A stretch of DNA of 64,000 bases. Source: CAWCDJ01 sp963836015 (lineage in GTDB: Bacteria; Acidobacteriota; Terriglobia; Bryobacterales; Bryobacteraceae). Numbering within the stretch: the stretch's first letter is position 1; each line of letters opens with the position of its first letter. The notes beneath the pieces were generated by a model. The model ran no database searches. It was not told the DNA's origin and worked only from the letters and a program-made list of their open reading frames with translations. Both the position numbers and the translations under genes were made by a program. Location of the stretch: positions 973,492-1,037,491 of the forward strand of contig CAWIIF010000002.1 of NCBI GenBank assembly GCA_963836015.1, given 5' to 3'. Shown here one piece after another: positions 1-8,416 of this stretch.

Positions 1-1
1 G

Positions 2-997
2 GCGGACGATTGCCTGCGCTTCGGCAGTCTGCACTATGACCAGTGGCTGGCAGCCTATGACGGCCTCCGCAAATCGGCGGCGCGGCTGGTCAATTGCGAT
101 CCCTCCGAGATCGCACTGATGAAGAACACCTCCGAGGGAATCGCCACGGTGGCGATGGGGCTCGACTGGCGTCCGGGCGACCGCATCGTGGCCTTCCACG
201 AAGAGTTCCCGGCCAACTTCTTCCCCTGGAAGCGATTGGAAGCAAAAGGCATCGCCGTCACCTGGCTGTCCGTCAACGATCCCCTGGACCGCATCGACGA
301 GGCGTGCCGGGGAGCCAGATTGCTCTCCATCAGCTTCGTCCAGTTCCTGAGCGGATTTCGTGCACCGATTCAAGCGATCGGTGAGATTTGCCATCGTAAC
401 CAATGCATTTACCTGGTAGATGCAATCCAGGGGATGGGCGCATTTCCGATCGATGTGCAGGCCTGCCGCATCGATGCCCTGGCGGCTGATGGACACAAGT
501 GGATGATGGGGCCCGAAGGCTGCGCTATCCTCTACATAAGTCGGGAACTTCAGGATCACGTGGAACCGGTGGAGTTCGGGTGGACCAACGTCGCAAAGTA
601 CAACGATTATGCCTCTCGAGACATGGGCCTCCGGCCGGACGCAGGCCGATATGAGCCAGGTACACTAAATACCATCGGATGCTTTGGGTTGCGAGCCGCA
701 ATTGATTTTTTACTTGAAGTCGGCGTCGGAGAAATTGGTCCGGTTGTCCAGAATCTTGGCGATCGTATCGCGGCGGGGGTCGAGGGCAAGGGTTACGAGG
801 TGTTGGGAAGGCGGACGCCCGCCAACGGTGCCGGCATCGTGAGCTTCCGCAAGCCGGGATTCGAGGCCGGCCAGATTGTCGCCGGCCTGCGGCGGGCCGG
901 GATCGCGGCGGCGCCGCGGGCCGGGTGGGTCCGGACTTCCCCGCACTTTTACATCAGCCCCGCGGAGATCGACCGGATGCTCGACGTGATTCCATGA
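2..997 (+). CDS. Class V aminotransferase (5' truncated)
   Basis: PLP-dependent aminotransferase of the class V / cysteine-desulfurase-like fold. The reading frame is open from the first bases of the window, so the N-terminus lies outside; the first ATG, at position 119, is internal. Visible hallmarks are a T-S-E-G motif that contacts the PLP phosphate, the VDAIQGMGAFPIDV segment carrying the PLP-ring aspartate, and D-G-H-K-W with the Schiff-base lysine. No cysteine loop typical of NifS/IscS is obvious near the C-terminus, so an isopenicillin-N-epimerase-like or selenocysteine-lyase-like enzyme acting on an unknown amine is as likely as a true desulfurase. It ends 62 bases before a sigma factor gene. 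Confidence 0.85.
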   Translation, partial: ADDCLRFGSLHYDQWLAAYDGLRKSAARLVNCDPSEIALMKNTSEGIATVAMGLDWRPGDRIVAFHEEFPANFFPWKRLEAKGIAVTWLSVNDPLDRIDEACRGARLLSISFVQFLSGFRAPIQAIGEICHRNQCIYLVDAIQGMGAFPIDVQACRIDALAADGHKWMMGPEGCAILYISRELQDHVEPVEFGWTNVAKYNDYASRDMGLRPDAGRYEPGTLNTIGCFGLRAAIDFLLEVGVGEIGPVVQNLGDRIAAGVEGKGYEVLGRRTPANGAGIVSFRKPGFEAGQIVAGLRRAGIAAAPRAGWVRTSPHFYISPAEIDRMLDVIP

Positions 998-1059
998 CGC
1001 AGTTTTTCGGGAAGGATTCGCGACCCGCAAGCGTCCAAGGAGGGTAGCCAATTCCGAGA

Positions 1060-1629
1060 ATGGTGCTGGAAGGTTCAGAGCGCGACGTCATCGAGGCCTG
1101 CCAACGCGGGGAGCGCCTGGGGTTCCAGGCACTCTTCGAGACATACCGGAACCGCGTATACTCGGTGGCCCTGCGGTTCACCGGCGACCATTCGGCGGCG
1201 CTCGATATCGCGCAGGACACCTTCCTCAAGCTGTTCGCTTCCATTCAGGCGTTCCGCGGAGATTCCAGCTTCGATACCTGGATATACCGCATGGTCGTGA
1301 ATTGTTGCCTCGACCACCGGCGGCGTTCGCGGCGCCTGGTGCCGATCGCCGAGGAGTTCCTGGCGAACCTGCGGGCGCCGGGCGATAGCCTGGGCGAGAT
1401 GCTGCGGACGGAGCGCGACGGCCGGGTGCGGTCGGCGGTGGACCGGCTCACGCCCGACCTGCGCATGGCCATCGTTCTTCGCTACACGGAAGGATTGTCG
1501 TACGAGCAGATTGCGGAAGTCCTGGGGTGCTCAGCCGGAACCGTGGCGTCGCGGCTGAACCGCGCCCACAAGGCGCTGGAGCGGCGGTTGGCGCACCTCG
1601 TGAACGGAAAGGGAGACAGCCGTGCCTGA
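1060..1629 (+). CDS. ECF-family RNA polymerase sigma factor
   Basis: A 189-residue extracytoplasmic-function sigma factor. Region 2 (about residues 24-92) contains the typical A-Q-D-T-F-L-K and F-D-T-W-I-Y-R motifs for -10 recognition and melting. Region 4 (about 130-180) contains L-R-Y-x-E-G-L-S-Y-E-Q-I-A and a helix-turn-helix ending in G-T-V-A-S-R-L. Length and layout are normal for the family. An AGGAGGG box lies rather far (16 bases) from the chosen ATG. The stop overlaps the GTG of the next gene by 8 bases, the usual arrangement for a sigma factor and its membrane-bound partner, so the two are probably translationally coupled. Confidence 0.93.
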   Translation: MVLEGSERDVIEACQRGERLGFQALFETYRNRVYSVALRFTGDHSAALDIAQDTFLKLFASIQAFRGDSSFDTWIYRMVVNCCLDHRRRSRRLVPIAEEFLANLRAPGDSLGEMLRTERDGRVRSAVDRLTPDLRMAIVLRYTEGLSYEQIAEVLGCSAGTVASRLNRAHKALERRLAHLVNGKGDSRA

Positions 1630-1903
1630 GTGGCTGGAACTGGAATTAGCCCATCAACTGGCGCCGGTCGAGGCGCCGGACGAACTTTGGGAGCGGGTGC
1701 GGCCGGCGGCGCGTCCCGAGCCTGTGGGACGGCGGGCATGGAGTGCCTGGCCGATCGCCGCGATTGTCATGATCCTGATTGCGGCGGGAACCCTGCTGCT
1801 GGTGGCACGGGGCGAACAGCCCACTGCCGCCCCACGGCACCTCGCCCTGGAACAACCCCGGAATACCGACCATCCCTGCCTGACCTGCCACACCAACCTA
1901 TAG
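1622..1903 (+). CDS. Small single-pass membrane protein, putative anti-sigma factor with CxxCH tail
   Basis: A 93-residue protein starting at a GTG inside the end of the sigma factor gene. It has a short acidic/proline-rich N-terminal part (1-40), one transmembrane helix (about 42-62) and a short tail. By position it should be the anti-sigma factor, but it lacks the N-terminal HxxxCxxC zinc motif of ZAS-type anti-sigma factors. Instead the tail ends with C-L-T-C-H (residues 86-90), three residues from the C-terminus; this would be periplasmic and matches the heme c attachment or redox thiol pattern. A redox-sensing role is inference only. Confidence 0.6.
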   Translation: MPEWLELELAHQLAPVEAPDELWERVRPAARPEPVGRRAWSAWPIAAIVMILIAAGTLLLVARGEQPTAAPRHLALEQPRNTDHPCLTCHTNL

Positions 1904-1978
1904 CCCATAAGCACCACCACGAAGAGGTTGTCTGATGCGCGGGTTGGTGGTAAGGTAAGGACAGCCAGGGAGGGACGT

Positions 1979-2899
1979 ATGGCGGAAGCACTCACCGCAA
2001 CCGGGCTGACCACCGGCCACGCGCCATTTGTCGAAGAAGCTCGCAACCGTGGAGATCTTTACATCACACAGGCTTACGATCTCTATTCGGAAGAAAACCA
2101 TGAGACTTGGCGGAAGCTCTACAAGCGCATCCAGCCGACTTGGGAACGGTACGCCAACGACCATTTCCTGCGCGGGGTGGAAGCGCTCCGGCTTCCCTCC
2201 GATCGGATCCCCCAGCTTTCGGAGGTCAACCGGCGACTCAAACCGCTCACCGGGTTCCAAACGAAGGCGGTAAGCGGATACGTGCCCGGGTTCCTGTTTT
2301 TCGACTGTCTCAAGCGCAGGGAATTCCCCACCACGATCACCATCCGGCCCATGGACCGCATGGATTACCTTCCCGAACCGGACATTTTCCACGATGTGGC
2401 CGGCCACGTTCCGATGCACACCGAGAAGGCCTTTGCCGACACCCTGGTGCGCTTCGGCGACTGCGCGCATACGGCGGTGGAGTTGACCGCGGGAATCCGG
2501 GACCCTCGCGAGCGTGCCCGCCGGCTCACCAATATCATCAAGGCCCTGTCGCGGTTCTTCTGGTTCACCGTGGAGTTCGGGCTGATGCGCGGGCCCCGCG
2601 GCATATGCGCTTACGGCAGCGGATTGCTCAGCTCATCGGGGGAATTGCGCCACGCCATCGAATCCGACGAGGTGCAGCGCTACCCGGTGCAGATCGAGTG
2701 GCTGATCAACCAGGGCGCGGAGATCGACCACTATCAGCCGCTGCTGTTCATCGTCGAGTCCTTCGACCACCTGTTCGAGCTGGTCGGCCGGCTGGAACAA
2801 TGGATGCGCGACGGCAAGCTCGACAATGTGGCGCCGGGTCTTCCCGAGATCGCCGAAAGCGATCTGCGCAGCTTCATGGACGCCGCGCCGTCAGTCTGA
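1979..2899 (+). CDS. phhA: Phenylalanine 4-monooxygenase
   Basis: Iron- and pterin-dependent aromatic amino acid hydroxylase converting phenylalanine to tyrosine in the cytoplasm. The 306-residue product matches the catalytic-domain-only bacterial form (no ACT domain). Iron ligands are visible: His138 and His143 in H-D-V-A-G-H-V-P and Glu199 in F-T-V-E-F-G. The ATG at 1979 is chosen because a GGAGGGA ribosome-binding site precedes it; upstream in-frame codons look non-coding. It is transcribed alone, 75 bases after the putative anti-sigma gene, and ends tail-to-tail with the pseudokinase gene, whose stop overlaps it by 9 bases. Confidence 0.93.
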   Translation: MAEALTATGLTTGHAPFVEEARNRGDLYITQAYDLYSEENHETWRKLYKRIQPTWERYANDHFLRGVEALRLPSDRIPQLSEVNRRLKPLTGFQTKAVSGYVPGFLFFDCLKRREFPTTITIRPMDRMDYLPEPDIFHDVAGHVPMHTEKAFADTLVRFGDCAHTAVELTAGIRDPRERARRLTNIIKALSRFFWFTVEFGLMRGPRGICAYGSGLLSSSGELRHAIESDEVQRYPVQIEWLINQGAEIDHYQPLLFIVESFDHLFELVGRLEQWMRDGKLDNVAPGLPEIAESDLRSFMDAAPSV

Positions 2900-3994
2900 G
2901 TAGTTGCGGACGAAGGTGTCGCGCGGCAGTCCTTTGGCGCGTGCCACGTGCTGCAGGTTGAGCGCTTCGGCGCGCGTCATGCGGCCGCCCAGGGCAACGA
3001 AGTACGGCGCGCGATCCCTCCCTTTCGGCGAAAATACGGTGGCATGCAGCCCGGGCAGCCGGGCGTTGATGGTGTGGGCCTTCTTCTCGGCATCGCGATA
3101 GTGGTTGTAGGTGTAGGCCACGACGCGCCATACGGAGCGGCCCTGCCGCGGCGGATCCGGCTCGGCGGCAGGCACCGGACGGCTGGAAGGCGGGACCGGC
3201 GAAGGTGCGGGGGATGTGGCGGCCGGCGGGGCGGGGGTCGGAGCTGCGACCGGCTTTGGAACCGCTGCCGGTTTCAGTGCGAAGGCCAGGGCGATCGCAA
3301 TGACCAGGCCGGCCGCCGCGCCATAAGCCCAGTTCGGAATGCCGGTCCGCGGAGCTTCCTCGTGCCGCTCGTAGATACTCGCCGCGGGTGCTGGTGCCGG
3401 TGCGGGCGCCGGCGCGGCCGCGGGCGGCGCCACCGGCGGCGAATATGGAACCCGCAGCAGCCGGTAGAGCGCGCGGATGTCGTCCTCCGGCAGCCCGCCG
3501 GCGGAGGACGTGGGACGCAGGGTGTCGCTCGCCAGCTTGACGCGGTCGCTGGCCGCTAGAATGTGCAAGCCGTCGACGGCGCCGTGCACCATGCCGCGGC
3601 TGTGGACGTAACGCAGCGCCTCGAGGCAGGCGGCGAAAGTGTCGCGCATCTCCGCTTCGTCAAGCCCGCCGCGTTCCAGCGCGGAAGCGAGATTATCGTC
3701 GGGATATTCGAAAACGGCGAACAGGACCGCTCCGCCGGGAGCTTCGGCGCGCCCGCAATCGAACATGGGCAGGAGGTTCGAATGCGAGAGAAGGCGCGTG
3801 GCGCGCCAGGCGCCCAATTGTTCGGCCGCAACGACTGCGTCTTCCGGGATCAGCTTGATCGCGGCGCGCTCCCCCGAGCGAGCCATGGTGAGATACCATA
3901 CAGCCGATTCGTCGGCTCCGAGAAACTGGTCAAGCCGGTACTGACCTGCCAGGGACACTCCTTTGAGATCATTCCACACACGAGTCATACGCAA
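2891..3994 (-). CDS. Membrane pseudokinase with periplasmic SPOR domain
   Basis: A 367-residue protein with three parts. Residues 15-182 resemble a Ser/Thr kinase: the ATP lysine in A-A-I-K-L is present (Lys47), but the glycine loop is degenerate, the HRDxxxxN loop reads H-G-A-V-D-G-L-H (137-144; catalytic Asp replaced by Ala139, Asn by His144) and the DFG position reads S-D-T (156-158). It should therefore be catalytically dead. A Pro/Ala linker and one membrane helix (about 223-241) follow, then a second Pro-rich linker and a SPOR domain (about 287-366), which in other proteins binds denuded glycan strands of peptidoglycan. It is divergent from the bactofilin gene, suggesting a role in cell envelope organisation (inference). 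Confidence 0.85.
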   Translation of the reverse strand: MRMTRVWNDLKGVSLAGQYRLDQFLGADESAVWYLTMARSGERAAIKLIPEDAVVAAEQLGAWRATRLLSHSNLLPMFDCGRAEAPGGAVLFAVFEYPDDNLASALERGGLDEAEMRDTFAACLEALRYVHSRGMVHGAVDGLHILAASDRVKLASDTLRPTSSAGGLPEDDIRALYRLLRVPYSPPVAPPAAAPAPAPAPAPAASIYERHEEAPRTGIPNWAYGAAAGLVIAIALAFALKPAAVPKPVAAPTPAPPAATSPAPSPVPPSSRPVPAAEPDPPRQGRSVWRVVAYTYNHYRDAEKKAHTINARLPGLHATVFSPKGRDRAPYFVALGGRMTRAEALNLQHVARAKGLPRDTFVRNYSD

Positions 3995-4131
3995 GTTCCG
4001 GTTCGGCGTCCTGTGGCGCGATTATCTTTCATGGTAAAGCAAGATGCGAAAAATGGAACACGTAAAAGTTACGCGAAGATCAATACAGACTTGCTGAAAC
4101 ACCTGAAATTCCGCAGGACCCGCCGTGGCCC

Positions 4132-4160
4132 TTGACATGCACGACAGAAACACTTTTATA
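4132..4160 (+). promoter_or_regulatory. Sigma-70-type promoter of the bactofilin gene
   Basis: TTGACA (4132-4137) and TTTATA (4155-4160) are separated by exactly 17 bases, in the intergenic region between the divergent pseudokinase and bactofilin genes. The -10 box ends 30 bases before the TTG start of the bactofilin, and a GGAAGGAG ribosome-binding site lies between them. No equally good promoter was seen for the pseudokinase on the other strand. Confidence 0.7.
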
Positions 4161-4190
4161 AACAGATAGAAGCCGGAAGGAGAAACGCAT

Positions 4191-4694
4191 TTGTGGAATA
4201 AACAGCGTACCGATGAGAGTCCTGCCTTGAGACCGCAGCCGCAGCCCGAACCGCCGCGTCCGATAGCGGCGCCACCGGCCCCCGCACCCGTGGCGCGGCA
4301 CGAACCCGCCATCACACGGCAGTCCGCCAGCATCGGCGCGTCGATGCAGATCAAGGGTGAGATCCGCACGCACGAGGAACTGCTGGTGGAAGGCGAAGTG
4401 GAAGGTTCCCTCGAATCGCACAGCCTGCTGACAGTGGGACCCAACGGCAAGGTGAAGGCCAACATCCGGGCTCGCGAAGTGGTGATCTTCGGATCGGTGC
4501 GAGGCAACGTGGAAGTCACCGAGAAGATCGCGATCCGGGAACAGGGGAGCCTGGTCGGAGACATCAAGACGGCCGGAATCAGCATCGATGATGGCGCCTA
4601 TTTCAAAGGCAGCATCGATATCGTGAGGCCCGAGCCGAAAGTCACGACTAAGCCGGTGAAGAGCGAGGCGCCGTCCGAAGCGCGGGTCGGATAG
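4191..4694 (+). CDS. bacA: Bactofilin (polymer-forming cytoskeletal protein)
   Basis: A 167-residue bactofilin (DUF583), a nucleotide-free cytoskeletal protein that forms membrane-associated filaments and recruits cell-wall enzymes. A Pro/Ala-rich disordered head (1-45) precedes a beta-helical core (about 46-150) with the repeating pattern seen in E-G-E-V-E-G-S-L, G-S-V-R-G-N-V-E and Q-G-S-L-V-G-D-I, then a short charged tail. The start is a TTG placed 8-9 bases after GGAAGGAG; no ATG is available. A membrane-tethered pseudokinase with a peptidoglycan-binding SPOR domain is divergent from it, and an EAL-HDOD protein follows downstream. The symbol is by family only. Confidence 0.9.
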   Translation: MWNKQRTDESPALRPQPQPEPPRPIAAPPAPAPVARHEPAITRQSASIGASMQIKGEIRTHEELLVEGEVEGSLESHSLLTVGPNGKVKANIRAREVVIFGSVRGNVEVTEKIAIREQGSLVGDIKTAGISIDDGAYFKGSIDIVRPEPKVTTKPVKSEAPSEARVG

Positions 4695-4791
4695 CGGCGG
4701 ACATTGCGTTGACGGGCCGGAGCGATCCGGCCCGAGGAATTAAAGCTTCCTCTCTGTGTGCCGATAAGCAGGGCGTGAGGAAGCCTGAGCG

Positions 4792-6054
4792 TTGATCGCA
4801 ACCGATCCTATCACCAAGCTCGCGCAGGCGTCCGCTACGGAGTGTCCGTTCTGCCTCGGGCGCCAGCCGATCTACGACGCCGCGCGGCAGATCCGCGGTT
4901 ACGAACTGTTGTACCGCCACCGAGCGTCGGACACCGGGGCGGACGTCCTGAACCCCGATCAGGCCAGTGCCAGTGTCGTGCTCAAGGCATTCCTGGAGCT
5001 GGGACTTCCCCGCATTTCGCCTGCCCAGCCGGTGTTCGTGAACTGCACACGGGCGCTGTTGAGCATGGATCCCATCCTGCCGGCCGACTCGTGCGTTCTG
5101 GAACTCCTCGAGCAGGTCCCGGCTGATTCCGAGACCATCCAGGCGGTGATCCGCCTCAAGGGGTCGGGATACCGGCTCGCGCTAGACGATTTTGAAGTCG
5201 ATGACGCCCGCTGGCCGCTGGTCAGGCTGGCCGATTACGTGAAGGTGGATATCCGCGCCGGGCACCCGCGCGCGCTGCAAAGGCTGGTAAACCGGCTGCG
5301 GCGCCTGCAGGCTGCGGTGCTGGCCGAGAAGGTGGAATCGGAGCAGGAGTTTCGCGATCTACGCGAGTGGGGCGCCGAGCTCTTCCAGGGGTATTACCTG
5401 CACAAGCCCGAGACCCTGATCGGCAAGCGCATCCCTTCCAACCGGCTGTCGATTCTGTCCCTTCTGTCGGAATGCGCGGATCCCAATTGTTCGATTCCCG
5501 CAGTGGCGTCAGCAATCGGACGCGACGCCGCGCTGGCGTTCGGCCTGCTGAAACTGGCCAACTCCGCATTGTTCGGGAGGCGGGACATCCGCACGATGGA
5601 GGGCGCGGTGGTGGCACTGGGAATCGATCGCGTCTACCGGTGGTCCATGCTGATGGTGCTGGCCGATATCAACGATGGTCCGACAGGCTACCTGGAGTTC
5701 GCCCTGCAGCGGGCGCGCGCCTGCGAGCTGGCCGCGGCCGTCAGCCGCGATCCGCGGTACGAAGCGTACATGGTGGGGCTGCTTTCGGCGCTCGATTCGA
5801 TTCTGGATATCCCGCTCGAAACGGTGATCGCGTCCCTTCCGCTCGATCCGGTCATCAAAGATGCGATCCTGCTGCGAAGCGGCCCGCTGGGGAACATCCT
5901 GGACGCGGTGCTGGCGTATGAATCCGGACGCTTCGAGTTGGCCGCGCGGGACGGCCTGGACCTGCCGCTGCTCGAGCGGACCTTCTGGGAGGCCGCCGAA
6001 TACTCCACCACGATGCTGGCCGGGCTGGCCGCTTCTCAGACCAAATCGCGCTGA
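4792..6054 (+). CDS. EAL-HDOD signalling protein (YuxH type)
   Basis: A 420-residue two-domain protein. Residues about 18-210 form an EAL domain that keeps the fold motifs (E-L-L-Y-R, L-A-L-D-D-F, V-K-V-D, G-A-E-L-F-Q-G-Y-Y) but departs from the catalytic signature, as is usual for YuxH/CdgJ-type proteins, so cyclic-di-GMP hydrolysis is doubtful. Residues about 215-400 form an HDOD domain, a histidine-less HD-related output domain. Members influence motility and cell-cycle signalling by protein interaction. The start is a TTG after a GAGGAAG box. It sits 97 bases downstream of the bactofilin gene in the same direction and may be co-transcribed. Confidence 0.88.
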   Translation: MIATDPITKLAQASATECPFCLGRQPIYDAARQIRGYELLYRHRASDTGADVLNPDQASASVVLKAFLELGLPRISPAQPVFVNCTRALLSMDPILPADSCVLELLEQVPADSETIQAVIRLKGSGYRLALDDFEVDDARWPLVRLADYVKVDIRAGHPRALQRLVNRLRRLQAAVLAEKVESEQEFRDLREWGAELFQGYYLHKPETLIGKRIPSNRLSILSLLSECADPNCSIPAVASAIGRDAALAFGLLKLANSALFGRRDIRTMEGAVVALGIDRVYRWSMLMVLADINDGPTGYLEFALQRARACELAAAVSRDPRYEAYMVGLLSALDSILDIPLETVIASLPLDPVIKDAILLRSGPLGNILDAVLAYESGRFELAARDGLDLPLLERTFWEAAEYSTTMLAGLAASQTKSR

Positions 6055-6087
6055 GCACACCGCGGCGGATTCGGGTATGATCCGTGT

Positions 6088-7269
6088 GTGAACACTCCGT
6101 CTACCAACCGGCGCCGTTTTCTCGGCGCGGCAATCGCCACGGCCGCTTCCTACGGCCGCATTCTCGGCGCCAATGACCGGATCCGCGTTGGCGGAATCGG
6201 CACGGGCAGCCGCGGACAGTACCTGCTTTCCAACGTCGCGCAGATCGAAGGCGCCGAGATCGTGGCGCTCTGCGATGTCTACGAACCGCACCGCCTGCGC
6301 GCCAAAACGCGCTACGCTCCGGCCGCTTCCGATACGGTGGACCACCGCGCGGTGCTCGACCGCAAGGATATCGACGCGGTAGTGATCGCCACCCCCGACC
6401 ACTGGCATGTCCCCATTACGATCGACGCGGTGCGGGCCGGCAAAGACGTGTACTGCGAAAAACCGGTGACGCACTCCCTGGCGGAGGGGGAGCCGCTGAT
6501 CGCGGCCGTGAAGGAAACCAAACGCGTGGTGCAGACCGGCACGCAGCAGCGCAGTTGGGCGCATTACATGCACGCCAAGGAGCTGATCGACGCGGGCGAG
6601 CTCGGACAGGTCACCTTCATCCGCACCTACTGGTATCAGAACCACATCGCCAACCAGGACACGGGTCCGGAGATCGACACTTCCAAGCTTGACTGGAAGC
6701 GCTTCCTCGGCTCGGCCTCCGAAAGGCCTTTCGACGCGGACCAGTACTCGCACTGGCGCTGGTACTGGGATTTCGGCGGCGGCGCCATGACCGACCTCTT
6801 CATACACTGGGTGGATGTCGCCCAGTGGTACCTCGCCGACGACCTGCCGACCCGCGCCACGGCCACCGGGGTGAAGGCACTGCTGCAGCAGCGGCAAACG
6901 CCCGACACGATGAGCGCCGCGCTGCGCTACGCCCGCGCGGTGGTGGAGTTCGACAGCGCGCTGCTCGGCTACATCGAAGGCGGCGGCCTCATGATCCGGG
7001 GCACGAAAGCGGCGATGCGCCTGCACCGCAGCGGCTTCGAGGTGTATGCCGAGGTGCCGAATTATACCGAAGCGTTCACCACGCCTCCCGCGATCCGCAA
7101 GGAAAACTCTCCGCGCGACGGGGGCCTGGACCACATGAAGAACTTTTTCGATTGCGTTCGCTCGCGCAACGCTCCGAACGCCTCGGTGGAGATCGGCGTG
7201 GCGGCGGCGCGCGCCGGCCATGTCGCAAACCTGGCGATGCGCGGCAACGGGGTCTGGACACCCGCCTGA
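6088..7269 (+). CDS. Tat-exported Gfo/Idh/MocA family oxidoreductase
   Basis: A 393-residue NAD(P)-dependent oxidoreductase or sugar dehydrogenase. The GTG start is followed by a twin-arginine signal, N-R-R-R-F-L-G (residues 7-13), so the folded, cofactor-loaded enzyme is exported. The nucleotide-binding loop reads G-G-I-G-T-G-S-R-G (about 34-42), and the conserved E-K-P motif of the family is in Y-C-E-K-P-V. Exported Gfo/Idh/MocA proteins are abundant in Acidobacteria and Planctomycetes and usually act on polysaccharide-derived sugars; the substrate here is unknown. The next gene begins 6 bases after the stop. Confidence 0.9.
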   Translation: MNTPSTNRRRFLGAAIATAASYGRILGANDRIRVGGIGTGSRGQYLLSNVAQIEGAEIVALCDVYEPHRLRAKTRYAPAASDTVDHRAVLDRKDIDAVVIATPDHWHVPITIDAVRAGKDVYCEKPVTHSLAEGEPLIAAVKETKRVVQTGTQQRSWAHYMHAKELIDAGELGQVTFIRTYWYQNHIANQDTGPEIDTSKLDWKRFLGSASERPFDADQYSHWRWYWDFGGGAMTDLFIHWVDVAQWYLADDLPTRATATGVKALLQQRQTPDTMSAALRYARAVVEFDSALLGYIEGGGLMIRGTKAAMRLHRSGFEVYAEVPNYTEAFTTPPAIRKENSPRDGGLDHMKNFFDCVRSRNAPNASVEIGVAAARAGHVANLAMRGNGVWTPA

Positions 7270-7274
7270 CGGCC

Positions 7275-8366
7275 ATGAGTCGCGACGCGGTGTCGGGCTC
7301 GCTGTTCGTGCTGTTCTGCTACGACCTGAGCGATGCGATCCGGCTGGAAGACGTGCGGCGGATCGTAGGCGCGCCTCCACCCGGGCGCGAGCCGCCGTTC
7401 CGGCACGCCGTCCCGGGGTATGTCCACTTCGCCCAGCCGCCCGTCATCGAAACCCTGCCCGCGGTTGGACCGGCTGCCGGCGGCCGCATCTCGTACTACG
7501 ACTATGGAGTGATCACCGTCCATTTCGAGATCGCCTTCGCAGGAGGATGGGACGACCTGGTGGCGCTCTCGGCGCGCTGGATGAATGCGCCGGAGCTGGA
7601 GCAGCAGGCCGCCGCCATCGTCCGCGAGAGGGCCGCGCGAATCGCCTCCGCGCTCGCCACCCCCAACCCCAGGCAGCTCAGCGAGGATTACTACATCGTC
7701 CACGTGCGGGCCTTCCAGGACCCGGAAACCGGCCGCCCGCCAACCGCCGCCGAGCTGATCGATCGTCACGGCGACTCGATCGCGCAGATTATCCGCGGCG
7801 AGCGCGCGCGATTCTCCCCCGCCGAGCGCTCCGAGATCCTGGAATCGCGGATGTCGTATTACGAGAACGACCTGCTGGTGGTGGGCTGGTCGGCGGCCTT
7901 GATTTACGACACGCCGGAAGGGGCCGTCCCCACCATTCAACTCCTGGAGTTCGCCAACACCCAGCTTCTGGAATTCCGCTATTACGACGAGGCGCTCAGC
8001 GACCTGCTCTCGGGCGTCTACCGTTCGCTCGAAAAGGGCGCCGGTCCGCTGGCGCGCTGGCGAATGGCGCGCGAGGCAGAACGCCTGAACACCATCCGGC
8101 TGGACATCCGCGAGCTCACCGAGCGCGTGGACAACTCCATCAAGTTCCTGAGCGACATGTTCTCGGCGCGGCTTTACCGCATGGCTGCCACGCGCATCGG
8201 CGTCCCCGACTACCGCACGCTGGTGGAGCAGAAGCTGCAGAGCGCGGGCGAGCTCTACGGCTTCATGATGGACCGCTTCTACCAGGGCCGCGCCTTCGTG
8301 CTCGAGCTGATGGTGGTGATCATCCTGATCATCGAGCTGGTGTACTTCTTCCGCGGGGCAAAATAG
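7275..8366 (+). CDS. RMD1/YagE-like (DUF155) membrane-anchored protein
   Basis: A 363-residue protein with one C-terminal transmembrane helix (about 338-358) and a short cytoplasmic end. The body resembles the RMD1/Sif2/YagE (DUF155) family: a Y-Y-D-Y-G-V-I-T-V stretch in the first third, S-Y-Y-E-N-D-L-L-V-V-G-W in the middle and a long helical region before the membrane anchor (D-N-S-I-K-F-L-S-D-M). The biochemical role of this family in bacteria is not established; eukaryotic members act in mitochondria. The start is the ATG 6 bases after the preceding stop, in a two-gene unit. Confidence 0.65.
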   Translation: MSRDAVSGSLFVLFCYDLSDAIRLEDVRRIVGAPPPGREPPFRHAVPGYVHFAQPPVIETLPAVGPAAGGRISYYDYGVITVHFEIAFAGGWDDLVALSARWMNAPELEQQAAAIVRERAARIASALATPNPRQLSEDYYIVHVRAFQDPETGRPPTAAELIDRHGDSIAQIIRGERARFSPAERSEILESRMSYYENDLLVVGWSAALIYDTPEGAVPTIQLLEFANTQLLEFRYYDEALSDLLSGVYRSLEKGAGPLARWRMAREAERLNTIRLDIRELTERVDNSIKFLSDMFSARLYRMAATRIGVPDYRTLVEQKLQSAGELYGFMMDRFYQGRAFVLELMVVIILIIELVYFFRGAK

Positions 8367-8380
8367 CATCCCGGCCGGTA

Positions 8381-8416
8381 TTGACATGCTCCAGTAGTTC
8401 AATTATTATTGAACTA
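8381..8416 (+). promoter_or_regulatory. arsR promoter overlapped by a perfect palindromic operator
   Basis: TTGACA (8381-8386) and TATTAT (8404-8409) are 17 bases apart. A perfect inverted repeat with 9-base arms and a 4-base centre (8395-8403 and 8408-8416) covers the -10 box and reaches the first base of the arsR start codon. The inner part fits the TTCAA-N6-TTGAA form of SmtB/ArsR operators. A transcript starting 6-8 bases after the -10 would begin at or next to the ATG at 8416, so the message should be leaderless. Self-repression relieved by arsenite is the expected control. Confidence 0.85.

Noticed and set aside
5509..7380. 623-codon open frame on the minus strand opposite the EAL-HDOD and Gfo/Idh/MocA genes
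   Set aside because: It has no family motif and is rich in Arg, His and Gly as expected from the antisense frame of GC-rich codons. The plus-strand genes are certain.
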